Part shown: positions 33,538-45,141 of the stretch, piece after piece
How the letters are laid out: each line of letters begins with the position of its first letter
Numbering within the stretch: the stretch's first letter is position 1
Assembly (NCBI GenBank): GCA_033980235.1
Contig: CM067072.1
Span: 22,819,047-22,883,046, forward strand
Length of the DNA: 64,000 nucleotides
From: Diadema setosum
Lineage: Eukaryota > Echinodermata > Echinoidea > Diadematoida > Diadematidae
Direction: 5' to 3'
The notes under the pieces: generated by a model
Told to the model about the DNA's origin: nothing
The model's input: the letters and a program-made list of their open reading frames with translations, nothing else
Database searches by the model: none
Program-made: the position numbers and the translations under genes

Positions 33538-33909
33538 GTTCACACCTAGGTCCCTTTACCTTAAGGTTTTCTAAACCTCGAGGTTTTGTAAACTACGAGG
33601 CACTAAACTCCAAGTTAGCGTAGATGTAGACGCATGTAGTTTAGAAAACCACGACAAAACCTTAAGGCGAAGACACCACGACAACACCACAAGATTTCTT
33701 AGGGCGTTGTCGTGGTTTAAGCGCGTAGTTTAAGCGCGCTGTGGCAGCGCGCTTAAACTATGACAGATGTGAACGGAGTTTTGTTAACCACGACGCTCAG
33801 TTTTTTTCCACAATAATGTGCAACCCTATGTACAAACTAGGCGCCCTTTATTTTCTATCGTAGTTATCTTTACCTCGAGGTTTTGCTAAATGCATGTAGG
33901 TGTGAACGG
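33538..33909. mobile_element. ~370-bp palindromic element with TTCACACCTA ends
   Basis: TTCACACCTA near 33540 and TAGGTGTGAAC near 33895-33906 are inverted. Internal GGTTTTGT/ACAAAACC and CCTTAAGG blocks repeat in both orientations. At its centre is a perfect 16-bp hairpin: TAGTTTAAGCGCGCTG (33726-33741) against its complement (33745-33760). Confidence 0.65.
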
Positions 33910-34005
33910 CATCGAAGTTTTGTCGTGGTTAGGGGAACGCATTTTTTGCGCTCGTAGTTAGTATAACTACAAGTTTTTGGATAGGTGTAGACATGGCTAT
34001 AATCA

Positions 34006-34076
34006 AGTAATGTGCAGTTTATAGCCCCGTGACTGTACAGGCATGCTAACCTGGGAACATTAAACTGCACATTACT
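34006..34076. repeat. short hairpin, perfect 16-bp stem
   Basis: AGTAATGTGCAGTTTA (34006-34021) and TAAACTGCACATTACT (34061-34076) are exact complements around a 39-nt loop. Probably a tiny MITE remnant. Confidence 0.75.
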
Positions 34077-34450
34077 GGAATATGAGACCATTCTGAAGCA
34101 AATAATTTTCACACAAAAATATATATAAAATGTACTCTTGAATGAATCCCACAGGGATTGGAACAATCATCCCCCAGCATTCCCACTGATCAGTTACTAG
34201 CCATCTCCTTTAGTATGCTAATTCGCCTGATTAAAAAGTTGCTCAATGTTGCCAAGGCAGCAAACAAGCTAAATTTACTTCAAACCCCTCTAGAACACGA
34301 ATCAACACCAAAAGCAGCAACAACAATAACACGAGAAAAAAAAAACTTTTGCAAATCTGAAAATTTCTACAGGACAATTGCTTAAAAATCCTGTCGTATG
34401 TTCCGATAATGTGTAATAAGCAACAAAATATATTTGTTTCTTTCTCACAG

Positions 34451-34659
34451 CGTGGTTCTTTGGTGATCCCCACATAAGTACGCTGGACGGGACAGGATAC
34501 ACCTTTAATGGGCTCGGTGAATACATCATGCTCGAGTACACAAATGGCGATGAATTCAGGTTGCAATCAAGGACTGGTAAGGCATTTGGCGAAGACGGAA
34601 ATGTTTTGGACTCCGGCACAGTCTTTACTGGATTTGCTGCGTCGCAGGGCATTACAACG
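34451..34659 (+). CDS. exon: VWD domain start
   Basis: Acceptor tttctttctcacag, donor ACG|GTCAGT, phase 1 to 0, 209 nt. It encodes AWFFGDPHISTLDGTGYTFN, GLGEYIMLEYTNGDEF and DSGTVFTGFAASQGITT. GDPH-x-x-TLDG-x-x-Y-x-FNG-x-GEY is the diagnostic N-terminus of a von Willebrand factor D domain. The donor choice is supported because the next exon continues the VWD strand in frame. Confidence 0.92.
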
Positions 34660-36030
34660 GTCAGTAAAATTCTCTCTGCGAGATCCAGTATGGGACTCAA
34701 TAAGAATCAGATCTTCATAATAGTCAAATACATGCTTGGCAGTACAGAGGATGCATTGAAAGTGAAGGTTCATAAGATTACTTATACTCTAAACAACTTG
34801 TAAGACCCCATAATGGACTTTGGAAAATAGTGCAGAATGTGTGGCTTCACAAAACATGGAAAGGTATCACTAGATCACTTATCCGTTTCAGTTCAACTTA
34901 GCCAAAGGCTCAAGTGAGCTATTGCGATCATTCAGCGTCCGGCGTTCAACGTGCGTCGTGCTGGAACTTTTGCATTTTCATTTTTTTTTCGAAACCCTGT
35001 GACGGATTTTCACCAAACTTGAGAGGTATCATCCGTGTAGGAGTTTGGGGTGGGCAAATCAAATTGGAGCTCAATTTTCACATCTGTATCTTCTTCTTGA
35101 AAATGGCTGGTCATATTTTCACCAAACTTGGTCGTTATTATGCTCAGCTTCATAGAATATGTATCCGTACAAATGGGTAAAGGGGAGGGGGGGGGGGGGG
35201 AATACAAAGCCCCCTAATTAAGTAATCTGTACATATCTTCTTTAGAACCCGAAGTGATAAGCTATTACAGTTAAGGCTGTATATGTGTCATTAGTAGATA
35301 GACCAGTTCGTAGTAACATCATTTTCAAAGCTATGTAACGTATAAATGTAACCTCTGCCCAACCCATAGAGGGTCTTGAAATTCCCAAATTAAAGAATAA
35401 GAAAGAAGAAAAAGCCTTATTCGATTAAAAAATACTGAATAAATGTATTAGTTGATAAACTTTCAAGGTTATTGATGATACAGCTAGAGGTGGCTCCATT
35501 TAGGAACCAAATTGGTTGTCACTTTGACCCGGCCCCTTTTTGGAAAATGCATGGTTACAATTTTATTCATACTTTACTACAGGTATATTCTTGTCATTGA
35601 GGTAGACTATGCAAATGAACAACCCAAGACTGCACGACTGTAAGAATGCATTGAAGTAAACTTACGATACTACATGAGAGCGCTTGTTACTGACTTACAT
35701 ATGTATGTTGAGGATGATATTTCCCTGCTTATGGGAAGACTGGAAGAGTTGGATCAAGTGTTCTTTCATTATGCCAGAAAAATATGTTGAATTATCTTTC
35801 AATTTCAATTTTCTTTAAATCGTTCTGCAGTGGCGTGACAAACTGTTGTAGTCTTCTTATCAAGCAATGATTTTATTGAGTAACATAGCTTGCACAAAAT
35901 TGTTCAATTTTCCTCAATACTGATGTGTTCAACTATTGTTAATGCAGGCACTTAGTCTACACTTATATTTGGGTTTCATTGTTTCGTATCAACTTTATTC
36001 ATGTACATACTTTATATCTACTCGCAACAG
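34660..36030. other. intron with a repeat-like fragment at ~34.9-35.2 kb
   Basis: 34890-35200 contains CTCAAGTGAGCTATTGCGAT and two TTTTCACCAAACTTG-type segments, resembling a non-autonomous DNA element fragment, then a G run at 35184-35198. The rest is unremarkable. Confidence 0.5.
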
Positions 36031-36115
36031 GTGGAGTTCACGTTAAACGAGAATAGAACTGAAATGGGGATTCTTGTGAATGGTACCATGGTGGACTTGG
36101 AGACTCTCCAGTCAG
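36031..36115 (+). CDS. exon: VWD domain, second part
   Basis: Acceptor ctcgcaacag, donor TCAG|GTACGA, 85 nt, phase 0 to 1. It encodes VEFTLNENRTEMGILVNGT and MVDLETLQSG, the beta strands that follow the A-x-Q block in MUC4-like VWD domains. Confidence 0.87.
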
Positions 36116-37126
36116 GTACGATTTACACACCTTTTCTTCTTTTTTTTTTAACTTCCGTGTTAAAATCAGTACTAGTAATTGGCAGCGGCTGGTTCAGCTT
36201 AAATACGTTTTTTGAAATGAGACTTGCCTTTGCAATTCTCTTTTTACCCATTCCTGGGCCCCACCTCAAATCGATACTTACATCGTGTACAGGCAAGTTA
36301 CCGAGTTAAAGGAATGATAGAGGTTCGGTTGAGATAGGGATTTAGACTTTTACCTTTTGCAAGATAGTTAGAAACTACTGATCAAATAAGAGCATAATAT
36401 AGTTCTGAGAGAAATTCAAAATATATTTGATGAAAATATGCTTGAAATGGCTGACATATCCAATAATAGAGTGAAAAGAAGTGGTCGTAAGAAAAGGCGG
36501 CTCCCGTATTTTATGGGGATCTCTTTGATTTTGGGGTATCTGGGCCATTTTCAAACCATTTTAATCAAATAATCTTTGAATCCCTCTTGACACTCTGTAT
36601 GCTCTGTCATAGCGTATTTCTGCCATATCTCTGTCATATTTTTTTTTTCATACTCTGTATCAACTTGTATTGATCTGTCATGGTACATGGAAAAAGACAA
36701 TGCAGAAATAATACCAAACCAAACCAATATTTCAAAAGAGGCTTCTCATTATCTCACAAAAAAGTTGAAAACCTGAAACCCAATCTCAACCAAAACTGTC
36801 ATCCCAATCTGTTCTCACTTTACTAGTAGTTGGTGTTCTAGCCACGAGTTGTATGTAGAAAGCATGATGCGTACGAAAATGTCTTTGCGTGGGATTGTTG
36901 TATGCTTGGCCTCCGAGAAAACATTAAGTTTTGAACGACTTTGCTGTTTAAGGTGTTCTGTTACAACAAATGTTGTGTGACATGAACGCCATTATCCATG
37001 TGAGTTATCAAGACCTATCTCTAACATGATCTGAAGTGAGAGTTTTGTACATGCTTTGTTAGAGATTCGTACTCTTCTTTGTTTTCTAGACACATTTTGC
37101 GCTTGTTTGCGTTTCATTTACTACAG
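36116..37126. other. intron, nothing recognised
   Basis: Ordinary intron sequence, no bounded repeat or coding frame seen. The acceptor before 37127 is gtttcatttactacag. Confidence 0.5.
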
Positions 37127-37333
37127 ATGGCTACAACTCAACGGATCCGCTATTTTCTCTGTCGTATTCTGTCAACGAAAGCAGCAGTAATCAGACAGTC
37201 GTGTCCGTCCTGTACGCTAATCCGCTTCTCGAGGATTCATCATTTGAAGTGACCTTCAAGCTTGGAATACTCGACTTAACAATGTATGGACCGAGGGAAT
37301 ACGCTAATAATGCAAGTGGCAGAGGATTGCTAG
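37127..37333 (+). CDS. exon: VWD domain, third part
   Basis: Phase 1-1, 207 nt, donor CTAG|GTACAG. It encodes DGYNSTDPLFSLSYSVNE, SSNQTVVSVLYANPLL, FEVTFKLGILDLTMYGP and NASGRGLLG. The terminal GLLG is the conserved motif of VWD domains; the exon break falls inside GLLG-x-W. Confidence 0.9.
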
Positions 37334-37688
37334 GTACAGCTACTTACCATCCCGTCACCCCCCCCCCCCCCCCGGCTGCTAACTCTAATATTACTGCATA
37401 CCATCCATGGAAGCATTGACTGATGCAATGAAATATACTTTTGATTTCTTTGTTAATTTTGCGATTTAATTTTCTCCCGATAAACTACCGATATGGATTT
37501 TTTTTCTGACTCTTTTCAATTAAATTCAGACTTTGCTTTCATTTATCTGATGAAACAGAATTACATACATAAAGGCATAAAGGCAAATTAAAATATACAA
37601 CACAGAGCCTATAAGTAAATCGATGTTCAGAAAGTGAAGGAAACTTCATAGGCTAGACCAGACTTTCAATGTCAATCCCCAAGAAGTA
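37334..37688. other. intron with C run, nothing recognised
   Basis: C14 run at 37359-37372, otherwise AT-rich. Confidence 0.5.
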
Positions 37689-38600
37689 TATTCAGTAGCT
37701 AATCATAGACATGATAAAATACACATTACAAAGAAAGACTTGGACAGGACAATGTTCAAGGCAGAGAAACTGCAAAAAGCAAGAAAAACAAGACAGTTTA
37801 GAATTATGTGATGATCATAATACATAATCATAATAGAAAAAACACCAAAAACATGTGAAGCAAAGAAATTATTGATTTTGGAGATGACTCTGGTAGTTTT
37901 TCCTGACATCCTTTTGGTAAGGCATTTCATAAAAATGGACCTGCATAACGTACACTTAGTCTCGAATGATGTATTTGTAATTTGGAATATACAAGTTGTG
38001 CAGTTGTCTAGTATTTTGCGTATTTTTAGCATGAGTAACAGTTGCCAAGAAATTTGGGCAAGATATAACTGAGATGCAAGTGCATAAACACGCAGATAGA
38101 GAGTTTGTTAATACAGTGTATCTGTGAGTAATCTAAACTTTTAAAAATAGTAGTGTATGTACGAGTTAAGAGTTGAGATTTTGTGACAATTCCTATATAA
38201 CGTTTTTGATGGACATGAATACGTTGAATGATGTTGAAGTAAATTTCCCCGCACAATTTCCCTAAATATTGTTATGATACAAAATATCAGGTAACACCAT
38301 ATAATATCAAATTAAAAGAATATCGGAAGGTACTATTGCACTTATTCTGTTGATTGGACCAACTGCTCTTAGCTGTTTTACAACAGATTTTGTCTACTTG
38401 ATTCTTCCAAGTCAAAATGGTCATCCAGTAATACATGTACTCCTAAGAATCTCGTTGAGCGTGCAATTGCAATGTATGTGACAACAAGGCCTATATTCGT
38501 GTGTTCTACATCAGTTACTTTTTGTTTTTGGTTCTAAAAATAGTGTATGCACTCAATCTGCACCCAATTCCAATTTATATTCAAAGCTAAAGCTAAAAGT
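37689..38600 (-). mobile_element. LINE RT remnant (C-terminal part)
   Basis: On the minus strand, sequence near 38460-38400 translates as TRFLGVHVLLDDHFDLEES, the K-F-LG-V-x-x-D block of LINE RTs. Sequence near 37950-37870 gives GPFL-x-NALPKGCQEKLPES, typical of the C-terminal W-N-x-LP block. No continuous frame; a degenerate 5'-truncated copy with uncertain borders. Confidence 0.65.
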
Positions 38601-38943
38601 CCTTGATTTCCTTTATATATTTACTTATTATATCTCTGATGTGGTAGTCCTATTGGTAGGTTTGAAGGAGAGTGCATTTGAAATAGAATGCCAGAAGGAG
38701 AAACATTAAGAAGGCCTTCGCAAAGACATATTACATGCAACTATTGAATACTTACTGCGTACTTTGGTTTCAGTGTATTGTTCACACATTTTGAATGGTT
38801 TTATCTGTGTACGTGTATGTTTATGTGTATGTGTGTGTGTGTGTGTGTGTGTGTTCATAATATGTGTGCGCGTGTGTTGTAATTGTAAATTGTATATATT
38901 TCGAGGTGGTTTTTAGGGATACTTTTCGTTTTCCTCATGACAG
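38601..38943. other. intron with (GT)n
   Basis: (GT)n-type tract at 38812-38878. Nothing else recognised. Confidence 0.5.
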
Positions 38944-39057
38944 GATTTTGGAATAATGATCCTTCTGATGACTTCATGTTCAAAAACGGTGCAATCCTGC
39001 AACCCGAAGAGGGGAAAAACCTCACAGAAGCGCAGATTTTCGAGTTCGGCCAATCAT
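38944..39057 (+). CDS. exon: VWD domain, fourth part
   Basis: Acceptor tttcctcatgacag, donor TCAT|GTGAGT, 114 nt, phase 1-1. It encodes GFWNNDPSDDFMFKNGAIL, QPEEGKNLTEAQIFEFG and QS. Joined to the previous exon it gives GLLGFWNNDPSDDF, a near-exact VWD signature. Confidence 0.93.
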
Positions 39058-39743
39058 GTGAGTGTGTATTACCGCGGATGTTAGCACGAATGTTCGTCTT
39101 TGTGTGTGTGTGTAAGTGTGTAAGTGTGTGGGCGTCTCTTGTGTATATAATGAATAAAGCACTGATTCTCATGTTGAATGGTGTATAAGGCCTGACGGAT
39201 GCCAATAGAAAAACACGTTAATGAATTATACGAACGCATACATAATACCCCTTCTTTTAACAAGAGGAATCGTTTCGTTCAAATGATCAAAATACAACAC
39301 CGGAAGACAACAACATGTGAAATTGTTCCGGCTAACAAATGGAATGTGTAACATTAGTGTGCAGTTCACTAGGATCATTGATAAGTATGTGGAATAAGTT
39401 AGAATATTCATGTACATTAATATTTTACAACATAGTTACGACATATTTTGTATATTCTGTGCATATGTTGTACAATTCAGTCAGTTTATTGAATGAGGCA
39501 TTTTGCGGAGTAGACTACGTATGCGTTCCACCCAGATGTTTACAGAAGAAATGGAAAGACAAAATGGTTAACACTAAGAAATCAAGTGTTTGCAACCGAG
39601 CATAACGAAACAAGAGGTGGATTACATTATACGTACGTGTATTGTCACAATCTTATCTGTGCAAGAGTTTACGCGCGGATCATGTAATAATTTTCGGAAC
39701 TAAAAAGAATAATAAATCTGTTTTCCATTTCGTCGTATTCAAG
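39058..39743. other. intron, nothing recognised
   Basis: Includes TG-rich sequence right after the donor. No repeat boundary or gene seen. Confidence 0.5.
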
Positions 39744-39995
39744 GGAGAATTACTCGCGACGAATCTCTCTTTGAATACGGAGATCTTTCTTGGGACGATT
39801 ACAACAACCACACTTTCGTACCGCCTTTCCTGGACGAAATCTTACGTAATGCTACCGACGAAGACAGACAAGCAGCGACGGAAACCTGCGGGGATGATCG
39901 GGCGTGCCTGTTCGACTACCTAGTGGTTGGACCATCGCTCGGCGCAGATTCCATGGCAACAGGGGCCTCCAGAGCCGAGGACGCACAAACGCTCG
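39744..39995 (+). CDS. exon: VWD domain end and linker
   Basis: Acceptor tcgtcgtattcaag, donor CTCG|GTAAGA, 252 nt, phase 1-1. In the phase-1 frame it encodes WRITRDESLFEYGDLSWDD, YNNHTFVPPFLDEILRN, then ETCGDDRACLFDYLVVGP and ASRAEDAQTLG. W-R-x-T-x-x-ESLF-x-Y and C-x-D-x-x-C-x-FD are the C-terminal VWD/linker blocks of MUC4-type proteins. The longest open frame here is a different, incorrect one. Confidence 0.9.
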
Positions 39996-40160
39996 GTAAG
40001 ATTGTCGGTCATACGGTACTGGCAAAGTAGAAAATTTCGGACGAGATGTCGGTCTTCAACACTTTGACAAACAAATAGAGAGAGACAGACAGGGATGGAG
40101 AGATAGATAGATAGAAAGACAGACAAATTCATGATTCAAATTCATGAAATTCTTCCGTCG

Positions 40161-40346
40161 AGATGTTTTTATTGCAACTAATTGACAAATTGTCTTACAT
40201 CGACGTAAATAAGCACTGGATTGATCAGTGTTTTAGTAGTGGCCATGATAAAAAATCATGGGCGTACACACTCGAGCAGGATTCGAACCTACGACCTTCT
40301 GATCACCGGACAGGCGTCATCTCCACTAGACCACCGAGCATTCGCC
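40161..40346 (-). mobile_element. tRNA-derived SINE, minus strand
   Basis: On the minus strand the head carries a Pol III A box TGGTCTAGTGG (40333-40323) and a perfect B box GGTTCGAATCC (40289-40279) within a tRNA-like sequence. The body ends at the left with GCAACTAATTGACAAATTG. The same body and head occur in several copies inside the element at 52.77-57.53 kb. Confidence 0.85.
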
Positions 40347-40733
40347 AGACAGCAAGTGTTGGTTCTAATCCTTATAGCATGCAGCGGGTACTGCGTAATG
40401 GGGGGGGGGGGGGGGTAGACAGATACGACATGATTATATACATGAGTGAAAAAAAGTCAGTGTAGCAGAATAGTGTAATTGACATACTTTTTTCTATGAC
40501 AGACCTGAAATCAGTCATAAATGTATTGTGCATTGCCACTAAAATGCATTTTAATCACTTGTTGGTTAATGAGAGTTTTAAATAAATATGTTACAATTCG
40601 TTTGCACAGTGCCAGATTTGCTAATTATTCTCTACTTCACCGCACACCTATACATGTGAAAAAAAAAAACATACAGTTGTATGAGCTCTCTCCCTTATTG
40701 TCAGTATCATTGTCTTTTCCTTATCGTGGTTAG
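40347..40733. other. intron, nothing recognised
   Basis: G run at 40400-40415 and AT-rich sequence. Confidence 0.5.
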
Positions 40734-40919
40734 AGAACTTCCCTCCAAACATCACTGGAGTACTTGAGATAAGCGATACCGCAAGTTTTGATGGGAGCAG
40801 CACGCTGTGTGTCATAGTTGGGGAGACCTACATACTGCAGGTTATGGCGGATGATCCGAATGGAGACAACATCACGTATTCACTGGGTGGAGCTGCACCC
40901 CCAACGGGAGCCTCTATCG
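40734..40919 (+). CDS. exon: cadherin-like/He-PIG-type domain, first part
   Basis: Acceptor ttatcgtggttag, donor ATCG|GTAAAA, 186 nt, phase 1-1. It encodes ENFPPNITGVLEISDTAS, STLCVIVGETYILQV and MADDPNGDNITYSLGG. D-D-P-x-GD-x-I-T-Y-S-L-x-G is the typical central block of the cadherin-like/Ig-fold domain that follows VWD in this family. Confidence 0.87.
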
Positions 40920-41955
40920 GTAAAACTGCTGCAATATGAAATCACACATCCATTACAAACACACACACATACAAAAAATGAAGAAAAGGAAAGTAGGGTA
41001 ATATTGAGGTGTCGTGTCATGCAGCACGGCACGGGTACGCGTCATTCTCAGTTTAATAAAAGTCAATCTAGATCTTATAACATTCCTCAGCGATTTTTTT
41101 TTTCTTGCCTCTGTCACGAAGCTCGGCGTAAGCATTCCTTTTCTCCGTAATTAATTTTGTCGACACCGTACTTTGAAAAATACCGTTTCTGTATCCTAAT
41201 AAAACTTTGCGTATGCACGTACGAGTGGACGAAATTATGAAATTTTGGGTTCACTTGTTGAAGGTCAAAGATCAGGACCAAACCCTATAAAACCCTGCAT
41301 TTCCAATAATACAATTATTTTGAAGATTAGTTTCACACGCATATGTATATATGTAGTATCGTTGTATACATTGTATTTTTTCCCTTGAACTTGTATCAAC
41401 AAAAACGTGCTATTGGCAATAAAATCTCATTTGAACTTGAATTTGAATGTATGTACTTATAAAGAGGACACCAAAGTAGGCTCTTTATAATCATGTTCTG
41501 CTCTGAAAACAAATGAGTATTCGGTCACAATTACGGTTCAAATTTTCGTGTAAGTTTTTTTTTCCCCTTTTTTTAAAATTCATATAAGCATTTCCCGTTT
41601 CCCTTTTATTTGGTATAATAAATAACCTGGTCTTAACTTTTATCGGTTCTCCGTTTCTCTTTCAAAAGCACTGATTACTCGGGGCTTAGAGCCAAACAAT
41701 CTTGCTTTCATGTAGGTCCCGTCATATTTCTCTTTGTACAACCCAAACTGAGATTTCGAGCAATTATCAAAATAATTACTGAATATACTACAAGTGTATG
41801 TATGTACATTGTATATATAAAAACATGTTGTTTTTGTTTGTTTTGTACATTATTGACAAGGTACAAGAACTTGGGCGATTACTTTTGATGTAATATTGAT
41901 ATATATGAGAAGTATGACATAGAATTGAATTGAAAATACGTAATAGGCCTTACTT

Positions 41956-41957
<2 letters not shown>
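40920..41957. other. intron, nothing recognised
   Basis: AT-rich intron. 41400-41450 resembles AATAAAA-type repeat tail sequence, but no bounded element is evident. Confidence 0.45.
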
Positions 41958-41987
<30 letters not shown>

Positions 41988-41992
<5 letters not shown>

Positions 41993-42238
41993 GAGTTTGT
42001 TTGCAAAAACCGATAAGTCCATATTTGTCAAGTGGAGATATTTGCGATTAAAGGTCGAGAAAAATAAAGAGAAAAATAAGAAAATTTTTGCTTCTTTTGA
42101 CCATAACTTCAAAAATGTACCTTTATATGTAGTGACCAATATATCATTTTAAAGGTACTATTTTGTACTTTATGACAAATACCATACTTCAAAATCTTCA
42201 AAAATGGACTTATCGGTTTTTGCAAACAAACTCTTCAT
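41988..42238. mobile_element. 251-bp palindromic MITE, copy 2 (inverted relative to copy 1)
   Basis: Ends ATGAAGAGTTTGTTTGCAAA and the exact inverse TTTGCAAACAAACTCTTCAT; TIRs cover about 37 nt with AACCGATAAGTCCAT. The interior (AAGGTACTATTTTGTACTTT, TTTTGACCATAACTTCAAAA) is the reverse complement of copy 1 at 26581-26832. Flanked by (TA)n at 41958-41988 and 42238-42246. Confidence 0.9.
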
Positions 42239-42496
42239 ATATATATAATAGTAATCATAAATAGTTATACACACGTACATATGTATCATAAGCATTGTCC
42301 GAAGCTATTTTCTTGAGACTTAGTGATGCATTATGAAGAAATGATTCTCTAGGGAACGTTTTGGACCATGGCTTCAAAGGTCAAGTGAAAATGCTGATAT
42401 ATCACTTCACTTCGAGGTGTCTTCATAACAATCCCTCTTCTCAGAACCCTATACAAGCGTTGTAATGTTGACGATACAATACAATGCTCTCAACAG

Positions 42497-42684
42497 ATTC
42501 CCAGGGACGATTCACGTGGACACCACAGAACACCTCTTTTGTGACCGTCCAAATTGTAGTCAGTGATGGCACGGTGCAGGATTCACTGTTATTTGCGGTT
42601 AAGGTTTGCCGCTGCGAATTCGATGGAGTTTGCGATTTTGAGACGGAGGCAGAAGGGCAGGACTTGGTGGAAAATAGTTTTACG
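42497..42684 (+). CDS. exon: cadherin-like domain end and EGF start
   Basis: Acceptor tgctctcaacag, donor TACG|GTACGG, 188 nt, phase 1 to 0. It encodes DSQGRFTWTPQNTSFVTVQI, VVSDGTVQDSLLFAVKV (end of the beta domain), and then CRCEFDGVCDFETEAEGQ with VENSFT, the first half of an EGF-like module. Confidence 0.9.
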
Positions 42685-43888
42685 GTACGGAATTACGTGC
42701 ACTTCCCAATTCGCTTTTGACTTGTTGACATTTTGAACATAGAATGTGGCGACATCATCTACATATGTCGTGTGCAGCATTTTATTGTGCACTGATTTGG
42801 ATTGATTAAGTACCATTTGAAGATTATTCTATCTGTATTCTCTCAGAAGATAAGTAGATAAGTAAATAAGATCTTATGCAAGGGGTGTTCTTCCATGCCC
42901 AAGAGCATTGCTTTGAACACCATGAAGTGATACAGTAAACAAGCACAAAGGCTTAGCTCAAGGACGGTTTGGTATTTTTGCAACCCTTACGACAAAAAAA
43001 AAAAATCAATTTTATTCGATCGTAGCGACTTAAAGGAGAGAAGGGAAAACGGAGGAAACCCATTGGAGTTTGTATCTCTCGTGTAAACGAAACGAAATAA
43101 GATAAAGTGAAGAGAAGAGCATTAATGTATCGCACTCTCAATATTTACAGAGGTACTGTAACGTACCATTTCATTCCTCGGAAAATAGGCAAAAAAACAA
43201 AACAAATATAAAACAACGCCGGTCGACGACTTTGGCGCCAGGATATTGAGAGTGTCAGTGTCAGTGTCAGTGTCAGTATCAGTGTCAGCGTCAGTGTCAG
43301 TGCACAGGCAAGCAGATGTATAAATTAAACTTGAATTGGTGAAGCTTCAGTTCCTGACTGAAACGTATCAAAATTACAAAGTGCTTTCACGGGACAACAA
43401 TGCTTTAGACGTCGTCAATGTAGGAGCGTCCTACAAAGTGCGAATCGACTTTTCATTCCAGTTCAAGAATTACAATGACCAAACGAAGACGACACATCCA
43501 ATAAGAGTCATCAAAATCCCACAAAGCAAGTGTCTACACGCTGAACGCTGAGTAAAATATAGATATTTGCTACATTTCAGAGTTTGACCATTTATTCACA
43601 AAGACGTGTAAGGTTAATGCGGACTTTCAATAACTTAGATATTTTGCTATTCCTGTATAAACGAGTTAAATGATGGAGGTAACCGTAATATTTAACATTA
43701 TCTGAGTGTGTCCGATATCGCTGTTTCGGGAAAACGGATAAATTCGTTCAATTCCATGACTGTTTGTGTGTTTCATTTTGTTTATTGGTCGGATCTGAAT
43801 TGAAAGATTTTGGAAAGGGGCATCCCCTTATGTTAAACGGGAGATATCAGAGCAGTCACTGCCCAACTAAAACGTTATCGTTACACAG
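42685..43888. other. intron with hexanucleotide repeat
   Basis: (GTGTCA)n-like repeat at 43252-43302. An open frame at about 43350-43551 has no phase-compatible donor and was not taken as an exon. Confidence 0.6.
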
Positions 43889-44069
43889 GTCGTGATCTGT
43901 AACTGCACAGCGGGGAGGGCTGGGGACCACTGTGAACTCGATGAAGACGCGTGCGAAGGAGATCCATGTTATACAGGTGTAATCTGCTATGATGACCCTC
44001 CTCCCAGTACAGAGCCGCGATGCGGTCCTTGTCCTCCCAGCCTGACAGGAAACGGACTGACCTGCTTTG
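43889..44069 (+). CDS. exon: EGF end plus second EGF-like module
   Basis: Acceptor gttatcgttacacag, donor TTTG|GTAACG, 181 nt, phase 0 to 1. It encodes VVICNCTAGRAGDHCELDE, finishing the module started in the previous exon, and then DACEGDPCYTGVICYDDP with RCGPCPPSLTGNGLTCFG. DAC-x4-PCY-x-GV-x-C and CGPCPPG-x-GNG-x-TC are well known linkers between the beta domain and EGF_CA repeats in MUC4-like proteins. Confidence 0.92.
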
Positions 44070-44651
44070 GTAACGTGTTTTTCCCCCTCAATTACTCATC
44101 TTAATTGGTTTTGATACAAACCGGAAAACAGATTCGATTGTCATGACTCATCTTCGTATTTTTGCATAAGTAACATTATAAGTGATTCTTTTATCTGCCT
44201 GAATTTCGGAATATCTAATTATCGATTATGGTTACCCTTATTTTGAATTAACCTACGTATAATATTATACAGATTTCAGCATGAAGATTCGAGGTATTTT
44301 ACGATGACCTTTCATTACCATGACAATCATTAGAAACGACATTTTTTACTCACGAGTATTTGGTTTTGGTGAAAGTATCAGAATTAGTTCTTAACTACGT
44401 AGCTGTGCAAGTTTATCATGCGTGGAATATTATTCTAACAGACCCATCAAGATTTTAATATTTGAACAAGTATGTTAGGTTTCAAAGAGCGGTGACTTTT
44501 AGATAATGTAATCTGCATCAACTTTGACTGCATATTTTTAGTTCGATGAAAATGATAGCTTTCTACCAGTGAATGTGTTCTTCATAATATGACATTCCAA
44601 AAGGAAAGAAATTATAAATGTTATTTTGTTTCCGGTTCGTTTCTGTTCCAG
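44070..44651. other. intron, nothing recognised
   Basis: Ordinary AT-rich intron. Confidence 0.5.
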
Positions 44652-44777
44652 ATGTTGACGAATGTAGAAATAAGACCTTTAATGACTGCGATCAGAGATG
44701 TGATAACATTCAAGGCTCGTATCTTTGCTCCTGCGACAGTGGTTACACACTGGCCCTGGATGAACGAAACTGCGATG
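44652..44777 (+). CDS. exon: calcium-binding EGF module
   Basis: Acceptor tttctgttccag, donor GATG|GTATGC, 126 nt, phase 1-1. Encodes DVDECRNKTFNDCDQRC, DNIQGSYLCSCDSGY and TLALDERNCDG. The C-x-Q-x-C spacing and C-x-N-x4-Y-x-C hydroxylation motif match fibrillin/fibulin EGF_CA. Confidence 0.93.
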
Positions 44778-45141
44778 GTATGCTTTTTATATATTTCAAT
44801 TTTTTCCTTGCTATTATATATAAAAAAGGAACCCTGGTAATATTAAGAAAATTGTGTAAGTCTTTTAATAGTTGTATTAACATTTCGAATCTCATGAACT
44901 CGTCGTAATGATAATCATCATTTCACACTCTCGTCTAATTATTTTCAGTAGAATCTTGTCTTCTCTGGAACATGTCATTTCCAAACATGTTGCTGGCAGG
45001 ATGAATAACAGTAGATGAGGAAGCTTTGACAATTTGTTGATAATCTGTCAGGTTGGTAAACAATATCACAACTGTTTTACTTTGGCGATTTGGTATACTA
45101 CAGATCACGCTAATTTTAATAGTGCTTTTCTTCACATGTAG
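44778..45141. other. short intron, nothing recognised
   Basis: 364-bp intron with no notable feature; acceptor ttcttcacatgtag. Confidence 0.5.

Noticed and set aside
39642..39923. 93-codon frame as the VWD exon reading
   Set aside because: The phase-1 frame from the splice acceptor at 39744 gives the conserved WRITRDESLF sequence; the 93-codon frame is a shadow.
40270..40346. tRNA gene on the minus strand
   Set aside because: A and B boxes are present, but the anticodon arm is irregular and the sequence continues into a SINE body shared with other copies.
43336..43551. Extra exon between 42684 and 43889
   Set aside because: The flanking exons already join in phase 0 into a complete EGF module (SFT|VVICNC), and I found no good phase-0 donor.
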